Shown: positions 45,690 through 53,920 of the stretch, piece after piece
Layout: the number at the start of each line of letters is the position of its first letter
Position numbering within the stretch: the first letter of the stretch is position 1
Source of the DNA: Streptomyces lasiicapitis
GTDB lineage: Bacteria > Actinomycetota > Actinomycetes > Streptomycetales > Streptomycetaceae
DNA length: 64,000 bases
Assembly (NCBI RefSeq): GCF_014646335.1
Contig: NZ_BMNG01000001.1
Location: forward strand, 124,001-188,000
Direction: 5' to 3'
Made by a program: the position numbers and the translations under genes
Notes under the pieces: generated by a model
The model's input: the letters and a program-made list of their open reading frames with translations, nothing else
What the model was told of the DNA's origin: nothing
Databases searched by the model: none

Positions 45690-46252
45690 CACGCGAGCTC
45701 CATCGACTGGCGCAGCTCGCTGCGGAGTTCGGGCGTGAGGAGGTGGCCGGCGCGGCCGACGAAGAGGGCCATGTGGTACGCGACGACCGTCATGTCGCAG
45801 TCGGACGTCCCGTGCACGCCGAGCAGCGAGCCGTCGCTGATCGCCATCACGAAGAGGCTGCCCTCGGCCATCGCGACGACGGTCTGCTTGACCGGTCCGC
45901 CGTCCATCAGCCGGGCCGCGCCGACGGTGAGGCTGCCGAGCCCGGACACGATCGTGGCCAGGTCCGCGCTCGATCCCCGGGGCCCGGTGGGGCTCGTGGC
46001 GGGGCGGCGCTCGGCGTTGCGCGCCGGGTCGGAGGAGAGCAGCAGGAGTCCGTCGGACGAGACGACGGCGACCGAGCGGATGCCGGGGACCTCGTCGACC
46101 AGGTTCGTAAGGAGCCAGTGGAGGTTCTTGGCCTCGCTGCTGAGTCCGTACGCGACGGTTTCGTCCTCGTCGGACTCCGGCGCGGGGTCGGTATCCGGGT
46201 CGGGCTTCACTGGCTCGGCGGAAGAACCGGGTGTGCGCATGGGCGCAGTCAA
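45689..46252 (-). CDS. cvnB: Conservon roadblock/LC7 protein CvnB
   Basis: 187 residues from TTG 46252. The roadblock/LC7 domain spans about 52-170: NLHWLLTNLVDEVPGIRSVAVVSSDGLLL, then SLGS-like GLGSLTVGAARL and VVAMAEGSLFVMAISDGSLLGV. The TTG overlaps the cvnA stop (TTGA) and has GAGGAGG seven bases upstream. The ATG at 46240 is 19 bases from that site, so TTG is preferred. Roadblock proteins usually act as GTPase-activating or dimerising partners of CvnD-like GTPases. Confidence 0.93.
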   Translation of the reverse strand: MTAPMRTPGSSAEPVKPDPDTDPAPESDEDETVAYGLSSEAKNLHWLLTNLVDEVPGIRSVAVVSSDGLLLLSSDPARNAERRPATSPTGPRGSSADLATIVSGLGSLTVGAARLMDGGPVKQTVVAMAEGSLFVMAISDGSLLGVHGTSDCDMTVVAYHMALFVGRAGHLLTPELRSELRQSMELA

Positions 46253-49200
46253 CTGCTTGCCTCCTCGACTGGGTCCCCCGGAACATCTGCGGCACGGTGG
46301 CCTTCGGCACTCTCTTCTGTACGGGTTTCCGTACGGGTTTGTGCTCGGGTTTCTGTACGGGTCTCCATACGGGTCTCCTCCGTACGGGCCAGTTCCGCCG
46401 CCACGTCGCGGCGGCCGCTGTTGGCCCCCTGCTGGAACCCGCCCAGCCTGCGGCGCAGCTCCTCGGCGTCCACGGCGGCCCGCGGCTTCGGCGCGGTGCT
46501 CCCGGCGGGCGCGGTGATCCTCGGGGTCCGCTTGGGGAGCCCCTTGGCGGTGAACACGGGGGCATCCGGGGCCTCGGCACCCGGCAGGGGCAGCGGGTAC
46601 TCGCCCTCCGGCAGCTCCTCCCCCGCGAGCGCCGCGTCGGGCTCCGACGGCGACTGCGCGTCCGGCTTCGGGCGCGCCTCCTGCTCCGGCCGGACCTCGT
46701 CGTCCGGCCGCGCGTGCGGCTCCGCGTCGTCCGGGTGGTCGGCCGGGACGGGCGGTGCCAGGAGTTCGAGTGTGGTCTCCGCGGCGGCGATCAGCGGGTC
46801 CCGCTCGGCCGAACGGGACGGCAGGGCAGGGGAGTTGGTCTCCGTGCGCGGGGGCAGGACGTGGGAGTTGCTCTCCGTACGCGGCGGCAGGACGTTGGAG
46901 TTGGCCTCGGCCTCCGAGCCCGGCAGGTGCACCAGCGGCACCTCGGCGCGCGCGGCGGGCACCGCCCCGGGCGTCCCCGGCGCGGGCGGGTCCGCGAGGA
47001 TGCCGTCGGGCAGCACCACGACCGCCGCGACACCGCCCTGCTTCTGCTCGCGCAGCCGCACCCGCGCCCCGTGCCGGGCGGCGAGTCGGGCCACCACGTA
47101 CAGGCCGAGCCCGAGTCCGTCGCCGCCCTCCTGGTCGTACACGTCGTCGGGGGTGAACTCCGCGAGCCGCGCGTTGAGTTCCTCCAGGCGCTCCGCGCCC
47201 ACGCCGATGCCCTCGTCCTGCACCGAGAGCATCACCTCGCCGTTCTCCAGGAGCCAGCCGGACACCTCGACGGCGGCGTCGGGCGGCGAGAACGAGGTCG
47301 CGTTCTCCAGGAGTTCGGCGACCAGGTGGCTGATGTCGTCGGCCGCGAACCCCGCGAGGTGCGTGTGCGGCGGCAGCGTGGCGATGTCGACCCGCTCGTA
47401 CCGCTCGATCTCGCTGACCGCGGCGCGCACGACGTCGACGAGCGGCACGGCGCCCGCGTGCTGGTGGCCGTGCTCGGCGCCCGCGAGGACCAGGAGGTTC
47501 TCGCTGTGGCGGCGGGTGACGGTGGCGAGGTGGTCGAGCTTGAAGAGGGTGGCGAGCCGGTCGGGGTCCTGCTCGCGCTCCTCCAGGCCCTCGATGACGG
47601 CGAGCTGGCGCTCGACGAGGCCGAGCGTGCGCAGCGCGAGGTTCACGAACGTGCCGTGGATGCTGCTGCGCACCCGCTCCAGGTGAACGGACGCCTCGGC
47701 GAGCTCGGCGCGCAGCGCGTCGCGCTCGTCGGCCATGGCCTGGCGCGCGTCGGCCATCGTCTGCCGCTTGCCGATCAGGTGCTTGCGGTCGGCCTCCAGC
47801 GTGGTGAGCCGCTCCTGGAGGGCGACGGCGTGGCCGTGCAGCGCGTTGACGGAACGTACGACCGCCGCGAACTCGTCGTCGCGGCCCGTGAAGCGCACCG
47901 GCTCCTCGGTGCCGGGCGCGGCCGCGACCCGCGCCGCGCCCAGGCGCAGCGTGGCGAGCGGCCGGGTCAGGGAGCGCGCCGTGCCCATGCACACGCCGAC
48001 CGCGACGAGCAGCAGCACGCCGACCAGCGCGATGCGGATCTCCAGCGCCGTGACGTCGTCGTCGCGCAGCTCGCCGAGGCTCTTGGTGCGGTCGGCGGCG
48101 AGCGCGTTCTCGGCGCCGCGCATGGCCTCGACGCGGGCGGAGAGCGCGGTGTCGAGCTTCTTCTCGTCCAGGCGCCGGTCGGCGGCGGAGAGCTTGGGCT
48201 CGTCGGTGAGGCGGTCCAGGTACTGCTCGGCGGTCGTCACGCCGTTGCCGGTGACGGTGGATTCGTACGTGACGCGGGCCTTGGCGGGCGCGCTGTCCAG
48301 GAAGTCGGCGAGCGCGGCGAGCTCGCGCACGTGGGCCTGCTGGGCGGCGGCGCTGAGGCCGTCGCGGCGGCCGTCCTCTTCGCTGTCGCCGGTGCCGGAG
48401 CCGGTGCCCGTTCCGGTGGAGCCCGGGGCGGTGGGCAGGCCGGTGACGGGGTCGACGGTGGTGCCGGTCGGCGCGGGGCGGGGCACGGCGAGCGCGGCGA
48501 GGAGCAGGCCGCGCGCGGCGCCGGCCTGGTCGACGGCGTGGTCGAGGTCGGCCAGGGCGTGGGCCCCGGAGCCCGCGCGCGGCGGGAGTCTCTCGGCCAG
48601 CTCGCGGGTCAGGCGGTGCAGTTCGGTGATGGCCTTCGCGTACGCCTTGTGGGCGTCGAGCGCGCCGGTCTTGCCGGTGAGGGCGGCTCTGCGCACGGCG
48701 GGCAGGCGGGCGAGGTCGCGGCGCAGCTCGGCGGTGACGGAGGTGTTGGTGCTGGCGTCGGCGGCGGCCTCGCGCAGCTCCTCGATGCGCCGGTCCACGC
48801 GGGCGCTGCGGCCCTCCGAGAGGCCCTTGCCGTCGGGGCGGCCCGCGGCGACGTACGCGGTGACCTCGTCGCGCTCGTCCGCCAGCGAGTGACTGAGCGT
48901 GATGGCCTGCTGGGTGAGCTCGGAGAGCGTCACCAGGCTCTGCGAGTCGTTGAGTTGGCCCGAGGCGCCGATGACGACGGGCGCGCCCGCCCCGGCGACG
49001 GTGGCGGCGACCACCGCGACGGCGAGTATGAGGCGGTTGCGGACTCGGGCTTTGGGGGGTGCGGGGGTGGCGGGTGCGGGGGGCGGGGTGGAGGTGCCGG
49101 CGCTGGCCGCGAGGTCTGTCGGGGTCGGGGCGTTCGTCGGGGTCGAGGGGTCCGTCGGCGCGGCCGTCGGCCCGTCCGTGCCGGACTCGGGCGTGCCCTC

Positions 49201-49311
49201 CGTGACTGCGGACGCCTGCTCGGCGGGAGAGGTCGCGCCCGGCGGGTCCCCTTCCGGGGCCTGCTGCCTGCCTTCGCGCCGAGGCCGCATCTCTTGCACC
49301 GGTGCTCGCAT
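46249..49311 (-). CDS. cvnA: Conservon sensor histidine kinase-like protein CvnA
   Basis: 1020 residues. Low-complexity Pro/Thr N-terminus (1-88), first membrane helix (about 93-113), a large helical extracellular NIT-like nitrate/nitrite-sensing region (about 120-420), second helix (about 425-445), HAMP, and a HATPase domain (HLVAELLENATSFSPP, VQDEGIGVG, GLGLGLYVVARLA). A standard phospho-acceptor His motif is not obvious. A ~260-residue tail contains repeats of NSNVLPPRTE and TRTETRAQTRTE. First gene of the conservon. Start at ATG 49311 has AGGA immediately next to it, so the precise N-terminus is uncertain. Confidence 0.93.
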   Translation of the reverse strand: MRAPVQEMRPRREGRQQAPEGDPPGATSPAEQASAVTEGTPESGTDGPTAAPTDPSTPTNAPTPTDLAASAGTSTPPPAPATPAPPKARVRNRLILAVAVVAATVAGAGAPVVIGASGQLNDSQSLVTLSELTQQAITLSHSLADERDEVTAYVAAGRPDGKGLSEGRSARVDRRIEELREAAADASTNTSVTAELRRDLARLPAVRRAALTGKTGALDAHKAYAKAITELHRLTRELAERLPPRAGSGAHALADLDHAVDQAGAARGLLLAALAVPRPAPTGTTVDPVTGLPTAPGSTGTGTGSGTGDSEEDGRRDGLSAAAQQAHVRELAALADFLDSAPAKARVTYESTVTGNGVTTAEQYLDRLTDEPKLSAADRRLDEKKLDTALSARVEAMRGAENALAADRTKSLGELRDDDVTALEIRIALVGVLLLVAVGVCMGTARSLTRPLATLRLGAARVAAAPGTEEPVRFTGRDDEFAAVVRSVNALHGHAVALQERLTTLEADRKHLIGKRQTMADARQAMADERDALRAELAEASVHLERVRSSIHGTFVNLALRTLGLVERQLAVIEGLEEREQDPDRLATLFKLDHLATVTRRHSENLLVLAGAEHGHQHAGAVPLVDVVRAAVSEIERYERVDIATLPPHTHLAGFAADDISHLVAELLENATSFSPPDAAVEVSGWLLENGEVMLSVQDEGIGVGAERLEELNARLAEFTPDDVYDQEGGDGLGLGLYVVARLAARHGARVRLREQKQGGVAAVVVLPDGILADPPAPGTPGAVPAARAEVPLVHLPGSEAEANSNVLPPRTESNSHVLPPRTETNSPALPSRSAERDPLIAAAETTLELLAPPVPADHPDDAEPHARPDDEVRPEQEARPKPDAQSPSEPDAALAGEELPEGEYPLPLPGAEAPDAPVFTAKGLPKRTPRITAPAGSTAPKPRAAVDAEELRRRLGGFQQGANSGRRDVAAELARTEETRMETRTETRAQTRTETRTEESAEGHRAADVPGDPVEEASS

Positions 49312-49676
49312 TCCTGTTTTCGTCTGCCCTGGGGACCGGGTGACGATCCGTCAACGCGAGCGCTCCCGGCCCGGATCCCGACCTTCGCAGACGATTCCAG
49401 TGCCGGTACGCGGCAGTCGCGCATCGCCTGCCTGGCCACCTGAAGGAGTGAACATCGGCAGGGAGTTGGTGAGCAAGTCACCCTGCGTGTCGTGAGCGCC
49501 GCACGGGGTGGGCCGGTTGGACGTCTGTGGGCTGCTTTGGCAGGATGCGCCGCCACACCCCGCCGGAGTTGATCATTCCGGCCGAAATCCGACGCCCGGC
49601 CCGCGCCCGCTCCCCCGCACCCCGGCGCTGCCGGGCCTTCGGGGGAACCCATGAAGGCCTCGTGCAGACTGACCGG
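49312..49676. promoter_or_regulatory. Divergent promoter region of cvnA and the PP2C-like gene
   Basis: 365 bases without a convincing gene. Contains a hairpin-like GCAGGG...CCCTGC with inner GGTGA/TCACC (49456-49484). A possible 15-codon frame (NIGRELVSKSPCVS) begins at GTG 49448, but its ribosome-binding site is too close to the start. No promoter boxes assigned. Confidence 0.35.
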
Positions 49677-50546
49677 ATGCGCATCGAACTGACCACCGAA
49701 CCCGGCGACCCGGACCGCCCCAACGAGGACTACGCGTCGGTGGCGCTCCCCGCGTCCGGGCAGGGCGGATCACTGGTGCTCCTGGACGGCGTCACGCCCC
49801 CGTCCGGCGACGCCGGGTGTCTGCATTCCGTCCCCTGGTTCACCGCCAGGCTCGGCGGCGCGCTGGGTGAACTGTCCGTTTCACGGCGGGATATGACGCT
49901 GCCTGAGATCCTCGCGGCGGCCATCGGGCGCACCGCGGACACCCACCGTGACACCTGTGACCTTTCTCACCCACGTACGCCGCAGGCAACCGTGGTGCTC
50001 GCGCGGTGGGACGCGGAGCGCGTCGAGCATCTGGTCCTGTCGGACTCGGCGCTGCTCGTGGCCGGTCCGGGCGTGGGCGTCGGCGTCGCCCCCGACGGCG
50101 GCGTCGAGGCGATCCTCGACCGGCGCCTGGACGAGCTCCCGCCCGCCGTCGGCGAGCTGCGCGACGCCGTACGGGCGCTGCCGCGCGGCTCGGCGGAACG
50201 GCAGGCGGAGGGCCGCCGGTACGCGGCGGCGGTCGAGGCGCTGCGGAACGCCGAGGGCGGCTTCTTCACGGCCGCGGCGGACCCCTCGGCGGCGGCCCGC
50301 GCGGTCACCGGCGCCCACCCCCGCTCCGCCGTCACCGCGCTCGCGGCCCTGACGGACGGCGCCGGGCGCTGGGTCGAGACTTTCCGCGAGGGCGACTGGG
50401 CGGACTGCTTCGCACTGCTGCGCAAGGGCGGCCCCCAGGGACTGGTGGACCGCGTACGGGAGTTGGAGCGGGCGGACCCGGACGGCACGTCGTTCCCGCG
50501 CGGCAAGCGGCATGACGACGCGGCGGTGGTGTACGCGGAGTTGTAG
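49677..50546 (+). CDS. PP2C-like protein phosphatase
   Basis: 289 residues. Metal-dependent phosphatase signs: RPNEDYASVAL near the start (Asp/Glu metal ligand), SLVLLDGVTPPSG (DG motif), TVVLARWDAERVEHLVLSDSALLV (central strands), ALTDGAGRWVE, and the final HDDAAVVYAEL that corresponds to the last DD/N metal motif. The family acts on Ser/Thr phosphate. ATG 49677 lacks a ribosome-binding site. Divergent from the conservon, so a functional link is possible but unproven. Confidence 0.8.
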   Translation: MRIELTTEPGDPDRPNEDYASVALPASGQGGSLVLLDGVTPPSGDAGCLHSVPWFTARLGGALGELSVSRRDMTLPEILAAAIGRTADTHRDTCDLSHPRTPQATVVLARWDAERVEHLVLSDSALLVAGPGVGVGVAPDGGVEAILDRRLDELPPAVGELRDAVRALPRGSAERQAEGRRYAAAVEALRNAEGGFFTAAADPSAAARAVTGAHPRSAVTALAALTDGAGRWVETFREGDWADCFALLRKGGPQGLVDRVRELERADPDGTSFPRGKRHDDAAVVYAEL

Positions 50547-50786
50547 CTCGCGCGCAGGCAGTTGTCGCGCCGCACGCGTTTCGGCGCCCGCCGCCCGGGA
50601 CAGAAGAAAAACAATTCAATTCAATCAACTCCCGCAATCGTAGCGAACTGATCTCCGGAACATTTCAACTGAAGCAGAGATCAGGAATTGTCTGTTGAAA
50701 TTCCGTTCGGCAACAGGGAAGGATCAGCGGGCATGGGGAACGCATGACCACATCCGGTCATGTGCCCACGCACGAAGGAGAATTGA
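50547..50786. promoter_or_regulatory. Unusually AT-rich promoter region
   Basis: 240 bases whose central part (50600-50720) is far richer in A and T than anything else in the window, with ACAATTCAATTCAATC and CATTTCAACTGAAG. An inverted repeat CTGATCTC/GAGATCAG (50648-50655 and 50677-50684) with a 21-base interval lies about 100-140 bases upstream of the lipoprotein start. Confidence 0.6.
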
Positions 50787-52139
50787 ATGTCCCGGCGCAT
50801 GGCGGTCATCGCGGGTTCGGTACTCGCGGCCGCGCTGGTGCTCAGCGGCTGTGGTTCGGACGACGACAGCGGGAGCGAAGAGGGCGGTTCGGGGTCGGCC
50901 GCGGCCGAGGCGAAGGTGCTCGCGAAGGTGGCACAGCCGAAGGTCGGCGAGATGGCCGGGGCCATGGGCATGTGGACGACGGACAAGAATTTCGTCAAGG
51001 CCGGGCTCAAGAAGATATCCGGCTATCCGCTGGCCGGCGGAAAGGCCGAGTGGGAGGTCCCGCTGACCGGCGAGGTCTGCTGGTCGTCCCAGACGCCCAC
51101 CAAGGACGGAAAGGTCGCGGTCGTCTTCCAGAACGACAAGAAGGACCCGTCGGTCTGCACCGAGATCGGTGTCGTCGACATCGACAAGGGAAAGCTGCTC
51201 TGGCACAAGCAGGCCACGAACGAATACGGCAGCGCCGAGATGTTCGACGAGATCACCGTCGGCGGCGGCACGGTCGCCGCCGCGGGCACCAGCGCCAGCG
51301 CGGGCTGGAAGCTCGACGGCACGCCCCTGTGGAAGCCGTCCGACGAGACCTGCGACACCGTCGGCTACGCGGGCGACGACACCAAGCTGGTCGCGGTCCG
51401 CGACTGCGGTGACACCGACAACCCCAAGCTCCAGGTCGAGACGGTCGACCCGAAGACGCGCGCGGCGAAGTCGACGTACAAAATGCCGCAGGGCACGGAG
51501 TACGTCCATGTCGCCGCCGTCGACCCGCTGGTCCTCGCCGCCGACGACGGCAAGTCGCAGGGCGGCTCCGGGATCTCGAAGTTCATCACGGTCGACGACA
51601 GCGCCACGCAGGGCAAGGAGCTCAGCACGATCCCCGTGGGCGGCGGCAAGCACGGCAAGTACGAGGCCGAATGCCCGTCCACCGAGGTCACGGGCTGCGC
51701 GCAGCTCGCGGTCAGCAAGGACAAGAACGCGCTGTACCTGGGCACGTCGGACCCCGCGAGCAGCTCCTCGGAGGCCAGGAACGACCTGGTGTCCTTCGAC
51801 CTGAAGACCGGCAAGCAGCTGCGCCGCGCCCCCGGTTCGGACTCGGGCCGTCTGGTGCCGATCGGCCTGGACGACTCCGGCAAGGTCATCGCGTACGAGG
51901 AGGCGAACATCGCCCGTGAGACGGGTGGCGCGATCCACGAGGTCGACCCCGCCACCCTCAAGCAGACGAAGGTCCTCCAGAACCCGTCCGCCGGCTACGA
52001 GATGGAAGCCCGCTTCGAGTCGGACCGCCGCGCCCTGTACTCCGGCAGCCGCCTCTACCTGGGCGCGGACCACGTGACGGAACCGTCGACGGTGTACAAG
52101 ACGCCGCAGCCGCTGGCGGTGGTGTACGGCGAGAAGTAG
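50787..52139 (+). CDS. PQQ-repeat-like beta-propeller lipoprotein
   Basis: 450 residues with a lipoprotein signal (lipobox VLSGC, Cys22) and an acidic Gly/Ser spacer. The body is a repeated pattern like PQQ/WD propellers: GVVDIDKGKLLWHKQ, GWKLDGTPLWKPS, LVSFDLKTGKQLRR and IHEVDPATLKQTKV are blade-type segments. Several Cys pairs (CWSS...VCTE, CDTV...RDCG, CPST...GCAQ) could form disulphides. No enzyme motif seen; an envelope sensor or scaffold role is possible. AAGGAG precedes the ATG by about seven bases. Confidence 0.85.
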   Translation: MSRRMAVIAGSVLAAALVLSGCGSDDDSGSEEGGSGSAAAEAKVLAKVAQPKVGEMAGAMGMWTTDKNFVKAGLKKISGYPLAGGKAEWEVPLTGEVCWSSQTPTKDGKVAVVFQNDKKDPSVCTEIGVVDIDKGKLLWHKQATNEYGSAEMFDEITVGGGTVAAAGTSASAGWKLDGTPLWKPSDETCDTVGYAGDDTKLVAVRDCGDTDNPKLQVETVDPKTRAAKSTYKMPQGTEYVHVAAVDPLVLAADDGKSQGGSGISKFITVDDSATQGKELSTIPVGGGKHGKYEAECPSTEVTGCAQLAVSKDKNALYLGTSDPASSSSEARNDLVSFDLKTGKQLRRAPGSDSGRLVPIGLDDSGKVIAYEEANIARETGGAIHEVDPATLKQTKVLQNPSAGYEMEARFESDRRALYSGSRLYLGADHVTEPSTVYKTPQPLAVVYGEK

Positions 52140-52154
52140 TCGCCGGGACGCGGG

Positions 52155-52661
52155 CTAGGACTCCGCCCCGGCGTTGAGCTTCCCAAGGAGCCGGGCAAGC
52201 TCGGCGACCTCCCCCCGGTCCCACCCGGAAAGCTGCCGCACATACCGCCCCCGGCGAGCGACCCGCACCGTGCGGAACCGCTCACGCCCTTCCTCCGTGA
52301 GCCGCACGAGCCAGGCCCTGCCATCGGCGGGGTCTGGCTCACGCGCGACCAGGCCCAGCTCCTCCAGCGCCCGCAGCTGCCTGCTCATCGTGGCCTTCCC
52401 GACCCCGATGAACGCGGCGAGGTCGGTGGCCCGCCGAGGCCCCGACTCGTCGAGAAACGCGAGCAGCCCGTACGCGGCCGGCTCCAGCTCCGGATGCACC
52501 TGCCGTGCCATCTCACCGGAGGAGGCCCGCGCCCTGCGCAGGAGCAGCGTCAACTCCCGCTCCAGGGCGAGGAATTCGTGGTCCACACCACCGCCGGACC
52601 CTGCCTCGCCCGCCCCGGCATCCTCGCCGCGGCCCGCGTCCTCGCGCATGTCAGCACCCAT
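52155..52661 (-). CDS. MarR-family transcriptional regulator
   Basis: 168 residues with a winged helix: ELEPAAYGLLAFLDE, then GPRRATDLAAFIGVGKATMSRQLRALEELGLV (helix-turn-helix, about 80-110), and EPDPADGRAWLVRLTEEGR (wing). The C-terminal helices would dimerise. ATG 52661 (GGGA nine bases upstream) or ATG 52649. It is divergent from the GH25 gene and convergent with the propeller lipoprotein. Confidence 0.92.
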   Translation of the reverse strand: MGADMREDAGRGEDAGAGEAGSGGGVDHEFLALERELTLLLRRARASSGEMARQVHPELEPAAYGLLAFLDESGPRRATDLAAFIGVGKATMSRQLRALEELGLVAREPDPADGRAWLVRLTEEGRERFRTVRVARRGRYVRQLSGWDRGEVAELARLLGKLNAGAES

Positions 52662-52949
52662 GCCACATTTTCCCGATCCTGAAAGTTTCCGCCAACCACG
52701 GCCATCGCCGCAGCTCGACCAGTATTTCGCAGGCGTAGACCAACGGCGGGCACGAGCACCTCTTCCCCTTTCGCGGTCTACGTGCGTAGCGTTCTTGATG
52801 ACATGTTCACACCAGCAGCATGTCGACAGGTCCCCCCACCGAGTCCCGTACGCCCCGCGCGCCCGCCCTACGACGTGGGAACCGTGAGCCACACGTACGG
52901 CACGGCGCACCGGCGCACGAACTCCAACGAGGCCTTTCGGAGGCGCGCC
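52662..52949. promoter_or_regulatory. Divergent region between marR and the GH25 gene
   Basis: About 288 bases. An inverted repeat CGTAGACC/GGTCTACG (52734-52741 and 52775-52782) is separated by 33 bases. The sequence GGCGTAGACCAA at 52732-52743 also occurs upstream of the sugar dehydrogenase (25419-25430). Confidence 0.4.
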
Positions 52950-53795
52950 ATGCCCGTGCACAGACCCGGTACGGCCCGTCGCGGAAACCCCGCGGCCGGC
53001 ATTCTCCTCGCCGTCCTCTCCGCCCTCGCTCTCCTGATCACCCTGCCCGGCGCCGCTCAGGCGGCCGACGGTGGCCGTGACGATGTACCGCAGCGCGGCT
53101 CCGCCCGCATGGGCATCGGCGTCGTCGAGCACGACGGCCAGGGCGGCCGGCCCAGCGGCGGCGACGCCGCCCAGACCGAGGGCGTCGACGTCAGCAGCCA
53201 CCAGGGCAACGTCAACTGGCAGGCCCTGTGGAACAGCGGCGTGCGGTGGGCCTACGTCAAGGCCACGGAGTCCACCTCGTACAAGAACCCCTACTTCGCC
53301 CAGCAGTACAACGGCTCGTACAACGTCGGCATGATCCGCGGCGCCTACCACTTCGCCACCCCCGACACCTCCAGCGGCGCCGCCCAGGCCAACTACTTCG
53401 CGAGCAACGGCGGCGGCTGGTCCCGCGACGGCAAGACCCTGCCCGGCGCCCTCGACATCGAATGGAACCCCTACGGCGCCGCCTGCTTCGGCAAGTCCCA
53501 GAGCGCGATGGTCGCCTGGATCCAGGACTTCCTGAACACCTACCGGGCGCGCACCGGGCGCGACGCGGTGATCTACACGGCCACCAGCTGGTGGAAGCAG
53601 TGCACGGGCAACTACGGCGGCTTCGGCTCCACCAACCCCCTGTGGATCGCGCGCTACAACACCAGCCCCGGCGAACTCCCGGCCGGCTGGGGCTTCCACA
53701 CCATGTGGCAGTACACCTCGACCGGCCCGATCGTCGGGGACCACAACAAGTTCAACGGCGCCTACGACCGGGTGCAGGCCCTGGCCAACGGCTGA
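52950..53795 (+). CDS. Secreted GH25 muramidase (lysozyme)
   Basis: 281 residues from ATG 52950 (GGAGG seven bases upstream): signal peptide (about 1-36), a ~35-residue linker, then a glycoside hydrolase 25 domain like Streptomyces lysozyme. Catalytic-site parts are EGVDVSSHQGNVNW (Asp near 80) and GALDIEWNP (Asp/Glu near 168-170); WAYVKATEST and MIRGAYHFATP are conserved strands. It hydrolyses MurNAc-GlcNAc bonds of peptidoglycan. Confidence 0.96.
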   Translation: MPVHRPGTARRGNPAAGILLAVLSALALLITLPGAAQAADGGRDDVPQRGSARMGIGVVEHDGQGGRPSGGDAAQTEGVDVSSHQGNVNWQALWNSGVRWAYVKATESTSYKNPYFAQQYNGSYNVGMIRGAYHFATPDTSSGAAQANYFASNGGGWSRDGKTLPGALDIEWNPYGAACFGKSQSAMVAWIQDFLNTYRARTGRDAVIYTATSWWKQCTGNYGGFGSTNPLWIARYNTSPGELPAGWGFHTMWQYTSTGPIVGDHNKFNGAYDRVQALANG

Positions 53796-53825
53796 TCCCC
53801 GGGCCGACGGCCCCTTGAGTACGGC

Positions 53826-53857
53826 AAGGCCCGGGATCCCTGCGGATCCCGGGCCTT
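53826..53857. terminator. Bidirectional hairpin between GH25 and lon
   Basis: AAGGCCCGGGATCC, loop ctgc, GGATCCCGGGCCTT: 14 perfect base pairs between the convergent GH25 and lon genes. Confidence 0.92.
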
Positions 53858-53874
53858 CATCTCCCCACCACGCC

Positions 53875-53920
53875 CGTCACGCCGCGGCGGGAACCTTCGT
53901 CACGCCGCAGCCGGAACCTT
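53875..53920 (-). repeat. Tandem 23-base duplication of the lon 3' end
   Basis: 53898-53920 contains the last codons and stop of lon (encoding KVPAAA-stop). 53875-53897 repeats it directly downstream with two changes, CCG/CCC and GCT/GCC, both silent if read as the same codons. The second copy is outside the gene and out of frame. Confidence 0.85.

Noticed and set aside
46231..49443. A 1070-codon open frame antisense to cvnA
   Set aside because: Same reasoning: composition and lack of motifs mark it as a shadow of the conservon sensor gene.
49448..49495. Possible 15-codon peptide gene upstream of cvnA
   Set aside because: The ribosome-binding site is directly next to the GTG, and there is no sign of conservation or function.
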